64,000 nucleotides of DNA, taken from the NCBI GenBank assembly GCA_024743315.1, contig JANSWU010000002.1, positions 124,001 to 188,000 on the forward strand. Reading direction: 5' to 3'. The position numbers were made by a program, and so were the translations under genes. This DNA is from Hyphomonadaceae bacterium (GTDB lineage Bacteria > Pseudomonadota > Alphaproteobacteria > Caulobacterales > Hyphomonadaceae). Positions 35,021 to 43,003 of this stretch are shown piece by piece; within the stretch, counting starts at the first letter, position 1, and each line of letters begins with the position of its first letter. Below the pieces are notes generated by a model that saw nothing but the letters and a program-made list of their open reading frames with translations, did no database searches and had not been told where the DNA came from.

Positions 35021-36079
35021 ATGAGACGGATGTTTGGCTGGGTGGTCTGGCCTATCTTGGTATTGCTTTGGGGCTGCAGTACAGCGCTCGCGCAAAGTCG
35101 GATCGACCATTTTGCGTTCAGCAGTGACGCATTCGACGGCAATAAAGTTGGCGCTTCATCCGATCGCGCGGTGCAGGTCTATTTGCCCCCATCGTATGAC
35201 CAATCAGAACGCGCTTTCCCCACGCTGTATTATCTTCATTCCTTTTTTGAAGATGAAACCGCATTGTTTGAGACCTATGACGGCAAGGCCCGGCTCGACG
35301 AGGCCATTGCCAGCGGTGCCTTAGACCACGTGATTGTCGTGGCAGCGGATTTCAGCACCCCGGTCGGCGGTGGCTTTTACACCAGTTCTTCGGTCACGGG
35401 CGATTGGCTCAACTTCGTGGCGGTGGATCTCGTTTCCGAAATTGATCAGACTTATCGCACTTTGCCCCAGCCAAGTTCGCGCGGAATTTTTGGCCATCAT
35501 GCTGGCGCGTACGGTGCGATCCGGGTCGCATCGCGACGCCCGGATGTGTTCGGGGCAGTCTATGGCATGCATCCAGTGGCAACCGGGCATGGCAATATTT
35601 TGATGCAATCGCGGCCGGACTGGCAGGCTTTGGAAGACGCGACCTCGCTGGCCGATCTGGACGGAAATTTCCTCAATCAGATTTTCACAATCATCTATCA
35701 GGCCAATTTACCAAATCCGGATCGTCCACCGTTTTACTTCGATCCACCCGCGCGAGTTAAGGACGGCGAGCTGATCATCGACGCGGCGCTGACTGAGGTG
35801 CTGCAACAGAGCTTTTTCCTGGAACGCCATGTTGGTGACTATGCAGAGAATCTGAAATCACTTCGTGCGTTCAAGTTCGATTGGGGACGTCATGACGGCA
35901 ATCAGGATCATGTCTATTCGAACCAATTCTATTCGCGCAAATTGAACGAGTTTGGCATTCCGCACGAAGCCGAAGAGTATAATGGCGGGTGGGGTGATGG
36001 CATGTTCAACTCGGGCGGTCGGATTGAGACTGATGTGTTGCCCTTCTTCCAACGTCATTTGCAGTTTGAGGAACAGTGA
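35021..36079 (+). CDS. esterase-like secreted protein lacking catalytic residues
   Basis: A 352-residue exported alpha/beta-hydrolase-fold protein related to esterase D/Fes-type esterases. MRRMFGWVVWPILVLLWGC is a signal with a possible lipobox, or cleavage follows ALA. RAVQVYLPPSYDQ, FPTLYYLHSFFEDE and DWLNFVAVDLVSEID match the family. The nucleophile elbow, normally GxSxG, reads GIFGHHAGAYGA, so His (about 160) replaces Ser; the usual catalytic-His segment near the C-terminus reads GGWGDGMFN. It is probably not a hydrolase. GAAAGGA precedes the ATG. The next gene is an intact relative. Confidence 0.8.
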   Translation: MRRMFGWVVWPILVLLWGCSTALAQSRIDHFAFSSDAFDGNKVGASSDRAVQVYLPPSYDQSERAFPTLYYLHSFFEDETALFETYDGKARLDEAIASGALDHVIVVAADFSTPVGGGFYTSSSVTGDWLNFVAVDLVSEIDQTYRTLPQPSSRGIFGHHAGAYGAIRVASRRPDVFGAVYGMHPVATGHGNILMQSRPDWQALEDATSLADLDGNFLNQIFTIIYQANLPNPDRPPFYFDPPARVKDGELIIDAALTEVLQQSFFLERHVGDYAENLKSLRAFKFDWGRHDGNQDHVYSNQFYSRKLNEFGIPHEAEEYNGGWGDGMFNSGGRIETDVLPFFQRHLQFEEQ

Positions 36080-36080
36080 G

Positions 36081-37421
36081 ATGAACGATCAAAGCAACCT
36101 TTTTCGATTTTGGATTACCTTTCTGTTCCTGGCGATTTCGCCCCCTTTTGCGATGGCGGGCGAGGTGACTGGACATCGTTTCTACTCGGAAACGCTCGAG
36201 CGCGATTATGCCTATGTCGCATATGCGCCTGACGGATATGAAGCATCGGAAGCGGCATATCCGGTCGTCTATCTGCTGCATGGCTCCCTTGGGGATGAGG
36301 GCAATTGGACCGAATATGGCGAGGCTGAGCGCATTCTCGATCGGCTCATAGAAACTGGCACGATCCCACCGACTTTGGTGATTATGCCAGGTTCACTGAG
36401 TTGGTGGGCGGATGGCTATAACGAGCCGGCGGAAACCGCCTTCATTCAGGACCTGATTCCGCATATCGATGCCAATTGGCGGACGCTGCCAAAGCGCGAG
36501 TCACGGATCATTGGCGGGCTTTCCGCAGGCGGCTTCGGCACCGTCAATCTCGCCATGAAGCATCCTCAGCTTTTCGTGTCGGCGATGGCGTTCTCGCCCG
36601 CATCTTATGCCGGGTTGCCGCCTGAAGGATCGACAGCGTGGACGCATCCGACTTTTCAGGATGCAGATGGTCGATTCGATCCGGAGCTTTGGCGCGCGCT
36701 AAACTATGAGGCGCTGATCGAAGACTATTTTGAGTCCGGAGAAATCGTTCCATTCTACATCAATTCTGGGGATCATGACGGTCTCGACATCGCCTATCAT
36801 GGCGCGGTCTTGTTTCAGCGCCTGCGTGACCACCAGGCCGAGCACGTTGAGTTTCGCGTGATTGATGGGGGACATGAGTGGCCGGTCTGGATCGAGACTT
36901 TGCCCGAAGCGCTGGTCTTCGCGTTCGAATATGCCGAAGTTGAGATCCCACCGCAGACGGAAACCAATGCATTGGCTCGATTTGTTGGCACCTGGACTTT
37001 GCAGGATGACACGTTCCGACAGGTCTGGGATGGAGAAACCGAAGAAGTATTGAATCTTCCCGGCCACAAGACTGAGTGTGAAGAGCTCAATACCAATCAC
37101 AGCCTGCTCTGCGTGGTCGATGCAGGCGCGCTAAAAGGGCAGATTTATTGGGCCGTTTCAGAAGACGGTTCGGCCGTTTCGCACTTATCGCAATTTGGCA
37201 CGGCGCGGATCGGCCAAGGCGGTGGAACGATCGAACAAGATCAGTCGCTGCGACTCCAGATCCGGTTCGAGGATGAGCCGGAAGGGACGTACCGGATTTA
37301 TGAATATAATTGGGTTTCGAACGATGCGTATGACATGGTCGCACGTCAATATGGGACCGACCATACGCCGACTGGCAATTGGTATGGTGGCCGTTTTGTG
37401 CGTGTCGGCACATCGGGTTGA
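36081..37421 (+). CDS. secreted esterase D-like hydrolase with C-terminal beta domain
   Basis: 446 residues starting at the ATG one base after the previous stop, with GAGGA upstream; the frame's earlier methionines lie inside the previous gene. Residues 10-26 are a signal peptide. The esterase domain shows YVAYAPDGYEASEAAYPVVY, LLHGSLGDEGNWTEYG, GGLSAGGFGTVN with nucleophile Ser about 148, NSGDHDGLDIAY with an acidic residue, and DGGHEWPVW with His. From about 300 on there is a lipocalin-like beta-rich extension (FVGTWTLQDDTFRQ). Substrate unknown. Confidence 0.85.
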   Translation: MNDQSNLFRFWITFLFLAISPPFAMAGEVTGHRFYSETLERDYAYVAYAPDGYEASEAAYPVVYLLHGSLGDEGNWTEYGEAERILDRLIETGTIPPTLVIMPGSLSWWADGYNEPAETAFIQDLIPHIDANWRTLPKRESRIIGGLSAGGFGTVNLAMKHPQLFVSAMAFSPASYAGLPPEGSTAWTHPTFQDADGRFDPELWRALNYEALIEDYFESGEIVPFYINSGDHDGLDIAYHGAVLFQRLRDHQAEHVEFRVIDGGHEWPVWIETLPEALVFAFEYAEVEIPPQTETNALARFVGTWTLQDDTFRQVWDGETEEVLNLPGHKTECEELNTNHSLLCVVDAGALKGQIYWAVSEDGSAVSHLSQFGTARIGQGGGTIEQDQSLRLQIRFEDEPEGTYRIYEYNWVSNDAYDMVARQYGTDHTPTGNWYGGRFVRVGTSG

Positions 37422-37595
37422 ATGCCGTCTGACCTAAGGCGCAATTTCAAAAGCACGATGGCATCCATTGGGTTCAAATCGTCGCGTGGATTGGTATAAG
37501 CGAGCGCGTGGCCGGGAGGACTCGGCTGTTTCACCGGAGCGCGCGATCCTGTCTAAGCCTTCCTATCCCTGTGTCTTAATCCATGCGATTCGCAA
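37422..37595. other. intergenic region
   Basis: 174 bases between the esterase gene and dusA. I see no hairpin with a T run, no tRNA-like fold and no convincing gene. The dusA promoter probably lies here. Confidence 0.4.
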
Positions 37596-38585
37596 ATGCT
37601 GAAACAGCCAGACTATAGGTTTTCAGTCGCTCCTATGATGGATTGGACGGATCGGCACTGCCGCGCGTTTCATCGTGTTTTGTCCAAACGCGCCTTGCTA
37701 TGGACCGAAATGGTCACGGCGGACGCCGTCATCCATGGCGATCGTCAGCGCTTGATTGGCTTTTCTGAGGTTGAACATCCGGTTGTCCTGCAATTGGGCG
37801 GTAATGAACCGGACAAGATGGCCGAAGCAGCGCGGGTGGCCGAGGAATTCGGCTATGATGAGGTCAATATCAATTGTGGATGTCCGTCAGATCGTGTGCA
37901 ATCCGGGGCGTTTGGTGCCTGTCTCATGCGCGAACCGCAAACGGTGGCGGCCTGTGTCGCTGCGATGCGAGCGGCGGTGTCTATTCCTGTCACGGTGAAA
38001 TGCCGGATCGCGATCGATGAGGATCCACCCCGCGAAACCCTGTTCAATTTCGTCGATCAGGTCGCGGACGTTGGTTGCGAGGTGTTCACCGTGCACGCAC
38101 GCAAAGCCTGGCTGAAAGGCCTGAGCCCGAAAGAAAACCGGGAAATCCCGCCGCTTGATTATGGTCTGGTCAAAGCCCTGAAGCAGGCCCGGCCCGACCT
38201 GACCATCATCCTCAATGGCGGCATCACATCGCTCTCGGCCAGCGCAGAACATCTATTGGATTTTGATGGCGTGATGCTCGGCCGGGCGGCTTACCAAACC
38301 CCGGCGCTGTTGGGCGCCGTCGACGAAGCCCTGTTTGATCCCGACGCGTCGATCCTCAGCCCATTCGGCGCGGTGCTTGATTATCAGCCCTATATCGAGG
38401 CCCGTCTTGCTGAAGGCGTGCGCCTGTCATCGATGACACGGCACATGCTCGGCTTGTTTAACGGTATGCCGGGGGCGCGGATGTGGCGGCGCGTCCTGAG
38501 TGAGCGCGGACCGAAACCGGGCGCCGGCATCGACGTATTGGAAGAGGCGTTCGATGCGGTTGCCGAAAGAGCTGCCGCTTGTTGA
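37596..38585 (+). CDS. dusA: tRNA-dihydrouridine(20/20a) synthase
   Basis: A 329-residue FMN-dependent TIM-barrel enzyme that reduces uridine in the tRNA D-loop. RFSVAPMMDWTDRHCRAFHR is the DusA-type N-terminus; EVNINCGCPSDRVQSGAFGA contains the catalytic Cys; VKCRIAIDEDPP, FTVHARKAWLKGLSPKENRE and DGVMLGRAAYQTP are DusA-specific and distinguish it from DusB/C. The ATG at 37596 gives the usual length. Confidence 0.95.
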   Translation: MLKQPDYRFSVAPMMDWTDRHCRAFHRVLSKRALLWTEMVTADAVIHGDRQRLIGFSEVEHPVVLQLGGNEPDKMAEAARVAEEFGYDEVNINCGCPSDRVQSGAFGACLMREPQTVAACVAAMRAAVSIPVTVKCRIAIDEDPPRETLFNFVDQVADVGCEVFTVHARKAWLKGLSPKENREIPPLDYGLVKALKQARPDLTIILNGGITSLSASAEHLLDFDGVMLGRAAYQTPALLGAVDEALFDPDASILSPFGAVLDYQPYIEARLAEGVRLSSMTRHMLGLFNGMPGARMWRRVLSERGPKPGAGIDVLEEAFDAVAERAAAC

Positions 38586-38633
38586 TTTCGGCCGCCGCCC
38601 ATAAGGTGGCGTTCTGCAACAAAGGGGAACATC

Positions 38634-39272
38634 GTGGCAGGATTACTTGATCTACTCGCGGGCACGCAAGCACGGCCCGCCAAACAGCAACTCGGTCAGC
38701 AATTTGGCCTGAGCGAAGACATGACCCAGCAAGCCATGGCGGCTCTGATACCGGCGCTCGCGGCGGGATTGAAATCAAATGCCAGCCAACCGGGCGGCGT
38801 TGAAGCTTTGCTGGGCGCGCTGAATAAGGGCTCGCACAGTCGCTATCTGGATGAGCCAAGCCTGCTCGGGCGTCCGGAAACTCGCGATGAGGGCAATGGT
38901 ATTCTCGGACATTTATTGGGGTCAAAGGAGGTGAGCCGGTCCGTCGCCTCACGCGCCTCTGAAAAAACCGGGCTCGATAGCGCTGTGTTGAAACAAATGC
39001 TGCCGATCGTCGCGACTATGGTGATGGGATCTCTGTCCAAGAAAAGCGAAGAGCCCGAGACTGTGTCCCAGCTCGCGGGCTTGCTCGGTGGCGGTCAACC
39101 ACAGCCAAATGATGGCGGGCTTGGCGGCTTGCTCGGCGGACTGCTCGGCAGCGGGCGTCAAAAGCCGGCACAGTCTGATGGTCTCGGCATGCTCGGCGCC
39201 TTGTTTGATGCCGATCGTGACGGGTCAGCGATGGATGACATCTTCGATATGGTTCTAAAAAGTCGGCGATAG
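38634..39272 (+). CDS. DUF937-domain protein
   Basis: 212 residues from a GTG start with AAAGGGG upstream. The N-terminal part (LLDLLAGTQARPAKQQLGQQ, FGLSEDMTQQAMAALIPALA) is the helical DUF937 pattern of YidB-like proteins. The C-terminal half is Gly/Leu-rich (GGLGGLLGGLLGSG) and ends in DADRDGSAMDDIFDM, which resembles a single EF-hand-like acidic loop. Function of the family is unknown. A terminator follows. Confidence 0.8.
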   Translation: MAGLLDLLAGTQARPAKQQLGQQFGLSEDMTQQAMAALIPALAAGLKSNASQPGGVEALLGALNKGSHSRYLDEPSLLGRPETRDEGNGILGHLLGSKEVSRSVASRASEKTGLDSAVLKQMLPIVATMVMGSLSKKSEEPETVSQLAGLLGGGQPQPNDGGLGGLLGGLLGSGRQKPAQSDGLGMLGALFDADRDGSAMDDIFDMVLKSRR

Positions 39273-39313
39273 ACCCACTCTAGCCGACATATCGATTGCC
39301 CAAAATGAGAAAG

Positions 39314-39342
39314 ACGTCCGGCTCAGATGAGTCGGGCGTTTT
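39314..39342 (+). terminator. rho-independent terminator of the DUF937 gene
   Basis: An 11-bp stem, ACGTCCGGCTC/GAGTCGGGCGT, with two G-U pairs and a 4-base loop, followed by four T residues. It lies 41 bases after the stop and just before the next gene's operator. Confidence 0.7.
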
Positions 39343-39366
39343 GCATACGAGGGGAAAGTCGGGTTA

Positions 39367-39386
39367 TATGTAGCGATCGCTACATA
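39367..39386. promoter_or_regulatory. perfect 20-bp palindrome (operator)
   Basis: TATGTAGCGATCGCTACATA reads identically on both strands. It sits 15 bases before the ATG of the membrane-protein gene and 25 bases after a terminator, the place of a promoter/operator. A bound dimer would block transcription start. The cognate regulator is unknown; TetR-type repressors favour such sequences. Confidence 0.7.
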
Positions 39387-39401
39387 AATGGAATCACCCC
39401 G

Positions 39402-39827
39402 ATGACCTCCCACAAAACCCATAAGACCTATCTCAAAGTGTCTGCCTTTCTGGTGATGCTGTTCGGCCCGATTTTCTTTCTCGGGACATTTGATGCCACC
39501 GTCGAACCCATCCGGTTTTCGGCTGATTTTCTGGCCTGGCCAGTGGATGGCGCGCAAACTTATGATCATCCAGACACGCGCTTCATCGGCGCGTTGGCCG
39601 GTGGCTTCCTCTTTGGCTGGGGCGTCTTGATTTGGTTTCTCTCTGGAGACGCCTATGACGCCGCCCCCGAGCCCATTCGCCGGGCCGTGGTGACGGGGTT
39701 TTGCGCCTGGTTTGTGCTCGATAGTGCAGGGTCCATCACCTCCGGACATGGCTCCAATGCGCTGTTCAATATTCTCATTCTGTTTGCATTTGTTGGGCCG
39801 CTTTGGCGTCCGGCGCGCGCCAACTGA
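39402..39827 (+). CDS. membrane protein of unknown function under palindrome control
   Basis: 141 residues from the ATG at 39402. About four hydrophobic segments: VSAFLVMLFGPIFFLG, FIGALAGGFLFGWGVLIWFL, a middle VTGFCAWFVLDSAG and FNILILFAFVGPLW. Between the first two lies a hydrophilic loop with DATVEPIRFSADFLAWP and DHPDTRF. I do not recognise the family. The palindrome directly upstream indicates tight specific regulation. Confidence 0.75.
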   Translation: MTSHKTHKTYLKVSAFLVMLFGPIFFLGTFDATVEPIRFSADFLAWPVDGAQTYDHPDTRFIGALAGGFLFGWGVLIWFLSGDAYDAAPEPIRRAVVTGFCAWFVLDSAGSITSGHGSNALFNILILFAFVGPLWRPARAN

Positions 39828-39938
39828 CCGCTGCGACCACCACGACAGATCGGAGGCTTCCCCCAGCGGGAGGGCTTGTGGTTCGCGAGAAGCCGCATAC
39901 TGTCTCACCCATAGACTAAGATATATGAGGAGACCGCC

Positions 39939-40229
39939 ATGATTGGGGTTGTTGCCACACTCGAAATCCAGGACGGGAAACAAGACGAGTTCGAAACGGT
40001 CGCCAAGGATTTGATGGCGAAAGTCAAAGCCAATGAGCCGGGCTGCACGACCTATCAGCTGTACAAGGCGAAAGGCTCTGACACGACTTACATCTTCATG
40101 GAGCAATACGCGAATGGTGAGGCGCTCAAGGCGCACGGTCAGACGGATTATTTCAAAGCCGCACAGCCTGGGCTTGGTGCTTGCCTCGCCGGGGCGCCAA
40201 AAATCGAAATGTTCGATATCGTCGAATAG
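39939..40229 (+). CDS. ABM-domain (antibiotic biosynthesis monooxygenase-like) protein
   Basis: A 96-residue dimeric ferredoxin-like ABM domain: VVATLEIQDGKQDEFETVAK, VKANEPGCTTYQLYKAKGSD, TYIFMEQYANGEALKAHGQT. This family includes quinol monooxygenase YgiN and heme-degrading and autoinducer-processing relatives, so the substrate is open. GAGGAG lies 8 bases before the ATG. It precedes the acyl-CoA dehydrogenase gene by 9 bases and is probably co-transcribed. Confidence 0.9.
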   Translation: MIGVVATLEIQDGKQDEFETVAKDLMAKVKANEPGCTTYQLYKAKGSDTTYIFMEQYANGEALKAHGQTDYFKAAQPGLGACLAGAPKIEMFDIVE

Positions 40230-40238
40230 GAGCGCAAA

Positions 40239-41462
40239 ATGGACCTCTCATTCACCCCTGAAGACCTCGCCTTTCAGAAAGAAGTTCGCGCCTGGATCGC
40301 GGAGAATTATTCCGAAGACCTGCGGCGCCGCAATGCGCTCTCCAAGAATGGCTATCTCGACAAGGATGGCATGCTGGAATGGCAGCGCAAGCTGGATGAA
40401 AAAGGCTGGTTCGTCGCCAATTGGCCGGAAGAGTTTGGCGGTCCGGGCCTCAGTGCCGGGCAGCGTTACATCCTGAATATGGAAATGGCCGCTGCTGGCA
40501 CGCCGAACACTTCGCCCATGGGCAAGTCTATGGTCGCGCCGGTGATCATGGCCTTTGGCAATGATGCGCAGAAGGCTGAGCATTTGCCGAAGATCAAGCG
40601 ATCCGAGATCTGGTGGTGTCAGGGTTATTCCGAGCCAGGTTCAGGCTCTGACCTGGCGTCGCTTCAAATGAGTGCGGTACGTGACGGCGACGAATATGTG
40701 CTGAACGGGTCGAAGATCTGGACCACGCATGCGCAATGGGCCGATTGGATCTTCTGCCTGGTGCGAACCTCGAAAGAAGGCAAGCCGCAGGAAGGCATCA
40801 GCTTCCTGATCTTCCCAATGGACCTTCCCGGGATCACCGTTTCATCGCTGCCCACTCTGGATGGACCGACGGACAATCAGCAGGAGATCAACCAGGTCTT
40901 CTTCGAAGATGTTCGCGTCAAAATCGACGACGCCCTGGTCGGTGAAGAGAATAAAGGCTGGACCTACGCTAAATACTTGCTGCAATTCGAGCGCGGCAAT
41001 GCCTATGCGCCGGGCCTGAAAAACGCTTTGCAAAAGACCAAGAAGCTCGCCAGTGTCGAGCAATCCGGCGGTGAGCCTTTGCTCAAAGACCCGGACTTCC
41101 AGCGTAAGATCGCGGCGATGGAAATGAAGATCGAAGCCTTGAATGCGACCGAGCTGCGGATCTTCTCGGCTTTGTCGGCAGGCCAGGCGGTCGGGCCAGA
41201 AAGCTCAATGCTGAAATGCGCTGGCTCGGAAGCCCAACAGGCGATTTCTGAGCTTTCATTAGAAGCTGTTGGTGGCTATGCCGCGCCATTTGTACAGGAC
41301 ACATTTGCCGTGGCGCGGGCGGGCGCCAACAGTGATCTCGCGACGCCGGATTATGCTGGCCCCATCGCGCCGAGCTATTTCAATTATCGCAAGACGTCGA
41401 TCTATGCCGGTTCGAACGAGATCCAGCGCAACATCATGTCGAAAATGGTGCTCGGGCTGTAG
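40239..41462 (+). CDS. acyl-CoA dehydrogenase
   Basis: A 407-residue FAD enzyme that introduces an alpha-beta double bond into an acyl-CoA. The N-terminal helical domain starts MDLSFTPEDLAFQKEVRAWI; the beta domain has WWCQGYSEPGSGSDLASLQM and LNGSKIWTTHAQWADWIFCL; the C-terminal domain ends RKTSIYAGSNEIQRNIMSKM. Chain-length specificity cannot be judged; the long middle DGPTDNQQEINQVFFEDVRV resembles enzymes annotated for branched or steroid acyl-CoAs. AGGAG precedes the ATG. It follows the ABM gene closely. Confidence 0.93.
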   Translation: MDLSFTPEDLAFQKEVRAWIAENYSEDLRRRNALSKNGYLDKDGMLEWQRKLDEKGWFVANWPEEFGGPGLSAGQRYILNMEMAAAGTPNTSPMGKSMVAPVIMAFGNDAQKAEHLPKIKRSEIWWCQGYSEPGSGSDLASLQMSAVRDGDEYVLNGSKIWTTHAQWADWIFCLVRTSKEGKPQEGISFLIFPMDLPGITVSSLPTLDGPTDNQQEINQVFFEDVRVKIDDALVGEENKGWTYAKYLLQFERGNAYAPGLKNALQKTKKLASVEQSGGEPLLKDPDFQRKIAAMEMKIEALNATELRIFSALSAGQAVGPESSMLKCAGSEAQQAISELSLEAVGGYAAPFVQDTFAVARAGANSDLATPDYAGPIAPSYFNYRKTSIYAGSNEIQRNIMSKMVLGL

Positions 41463-41527
41463 GGCCTACCCTATTGCGTGAGCGGGCCAAACGAGAAGCC
41501 CGCCGCGCGTAATAAAACGGAGGACAA

Positions 41528-42976
41528 ATGGTCGAGGCAGCGGCGCGCAAAGCGGGAATCTGGACCAAACTTGCCTATGGCTTTGGGGCGGTCGGCGACG
41601 GCGTCAAGAATAATGGCTTTGAGTATTTCCTGCTGCTTTATTACGGTCAGGTCCTCGGCGTAGACTTTGCGCTGGTTGGCGCCGCACTGCTCATTGCGAT
41701 GGTCATTGATGGGTTCACCGACCCGATCGTTGGCTATTGGTCGGACAATCTCCGGACTTCATTCGGGCGCCGCCACCCTTTCATGTATCTCGCCATCATT
41801 CCGGTCGGCATCGCCTATTATTTCGTCTGGAACCCGCCAAGCGGTCTCGAAGGTAATGCGTTGTTTCCCTATTTGCTCGCGATCACCATTGCGGTGCGCG
41901 TGTCCTTCACCTTCTATGACGTGCCCAGCAGCGCGCTGGTGGCCGAGCTGACGGATGATTATGACGAGCGAACCTCGTTCTTGTCGTTTCGATACGTGTT
42001 CGGTTGGATGGGCGGGCTCACAATTGCCGTGTTCGCTCTGCGCTTTTTGCTGGTGCCGACCGAAGAATATGGCAGCGGCTTTTTCAATATTGATGGCTAC
42101 CAGACCTACGGCCTGATCTCTGCCATCGTCATCTGTACCTCAGTCTTTGTTTGCGCCGCGGGTACCCATTCGCATATCCCGCATCTGCGCCAGCCGCCTG
42201 AGGCGCGCAAGATGACGATCGGACGGGTGTTCAGGGAGATTGGTGAAACGCTCTCGAACAAATCCTTCCTCTGGCTCTTCGTCGCCACGCTGTTCGGTTT
42301 CATGGCGTCCGGGGTCGCCGCGACGCTCAATTATTTCATCAATGGGTTCTTCTGGGAATTCACCACCAGCCAGACCGCTCTGCTCACCTTGAGTGTCGCC
42401 GTTTCGGCGATCATGGCCTTGGTGCTGGCACCGATTGTTTCCAGGACAATCGGCAAGAAACGCGGCGCCCTGATCATTGGGGTCTTGGCCTTCTCGATCG
42501 CCCCGATGCCGGTTTTACTCCGCCTCGCGGGCATCATGCCGGCCAATGGCACAGAAATTCTGTTCAACATCATTCTCGGCGTCACCGTCATCGATGTCGC
42601 CCTGATTATCACCTTCCAGATCCTGTCCAGCTCGATGATTGCTGATATCGTCGAGGATAGCGAGCTAAAGACGGGACGCCGGTCCGAGGGGATCTTCTTT
42701 GCGGGCATCCTGTTCATGCGCAAATTGGCGCGCGGCAGTGGCCTGTTCCTGGCCTCGCTGATCCTTGCTGCGGCTGAATTGTCTCGCGAAATGCAGCCCG
42801 GGGAACTCTCGGCTGAAACGCTGACCACGCTGGGGGCGGGGTATGCGTTTGGTCTGCTTGCGCTGTGGACGACAATGATCATCCTCTTGTCCCGCTACAA
42901 AATCAGCCGCGCCGATCATGAAGCCAATCTCGCCGCTTTGGAACGTGGCCGGGCGCAGGTGAATGTGGTTGAGTAG
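41528..42976 (+). CDS. GPH-family (MelB-like) sugar:cation symporter, copy 1
   Basis: A 482-residue twelve-helix MFS protein of the glycoside-pentoside-hexuronide group: KLAYGFGAVGDGVKNNGFEY, DGFTDPIVGYWSDNLRTSFG with the cation-site DP.VG.SD, GRRHPFMYLAIIPVGIAYYF and the loop after helix 10 IADIVEDSELKTGRRSEGIF. GGAGG precedes the ATG. It is followed 27 bases later by a clear paralogue. The sugar is unknown and no glycosidase is adjacent. Confidence 0.9.
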   Translation: MVEAAARKAGIWTKLAYGFGAVGDGVKNNGFEYFLLLYYGQVLGVDFALVGAALLIAMVIDGFTDPIVGYWSDNLRTSFGRRHPFMYLAIIPVGIAYYFVWNPPSGLEGNALFPYLLAITIAVRVSFTFYDVPSSALVAELTDDYDERTSFLSFRYVFGWMGGLTIAVFALRFLLVPTEEYGSGFFNIDGYQTYGLISAIVICTSVFVCAAGTHSHIPHLRQPPEARKMTIGRVFREIGETLSNKSFLWLFVATLFGFMASGVAATLNYFINGFFWEFTTSQTALLTLSVAVSAIMALVLAPIVSRTIGKKRGALIIGVLAFSIAPMPVLLRLAGIMPANGTEILFNIILGVTVIDVALIITFQILSSSMIADIVEDSELKTGRRSEGIFFAGILFMRKLARGSGLFLASLILAAAELSREMQPGELSAETLTTLGAGYAFGLLALWTTMIILLSRYKISRADHEANLAALERGRAQVNVVE

Positions 42977-43003
42977 GGTGGTGGGTTTTTTTGGGAAGTT
43001 GAA

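Noticed and set aside
37346-37534. Possible 62-aa minus-strand gene between the esterase and dusA
   Set aside because: No Shine-Dalgarno, overlaps the esterase end, and composition looks random.
39255-40136. Minus-strand open frame of about 293 codons
   Set aside because: It crosses a terminator, an operator and two plus-strand genes and reads as low-complexity shadow sequence.
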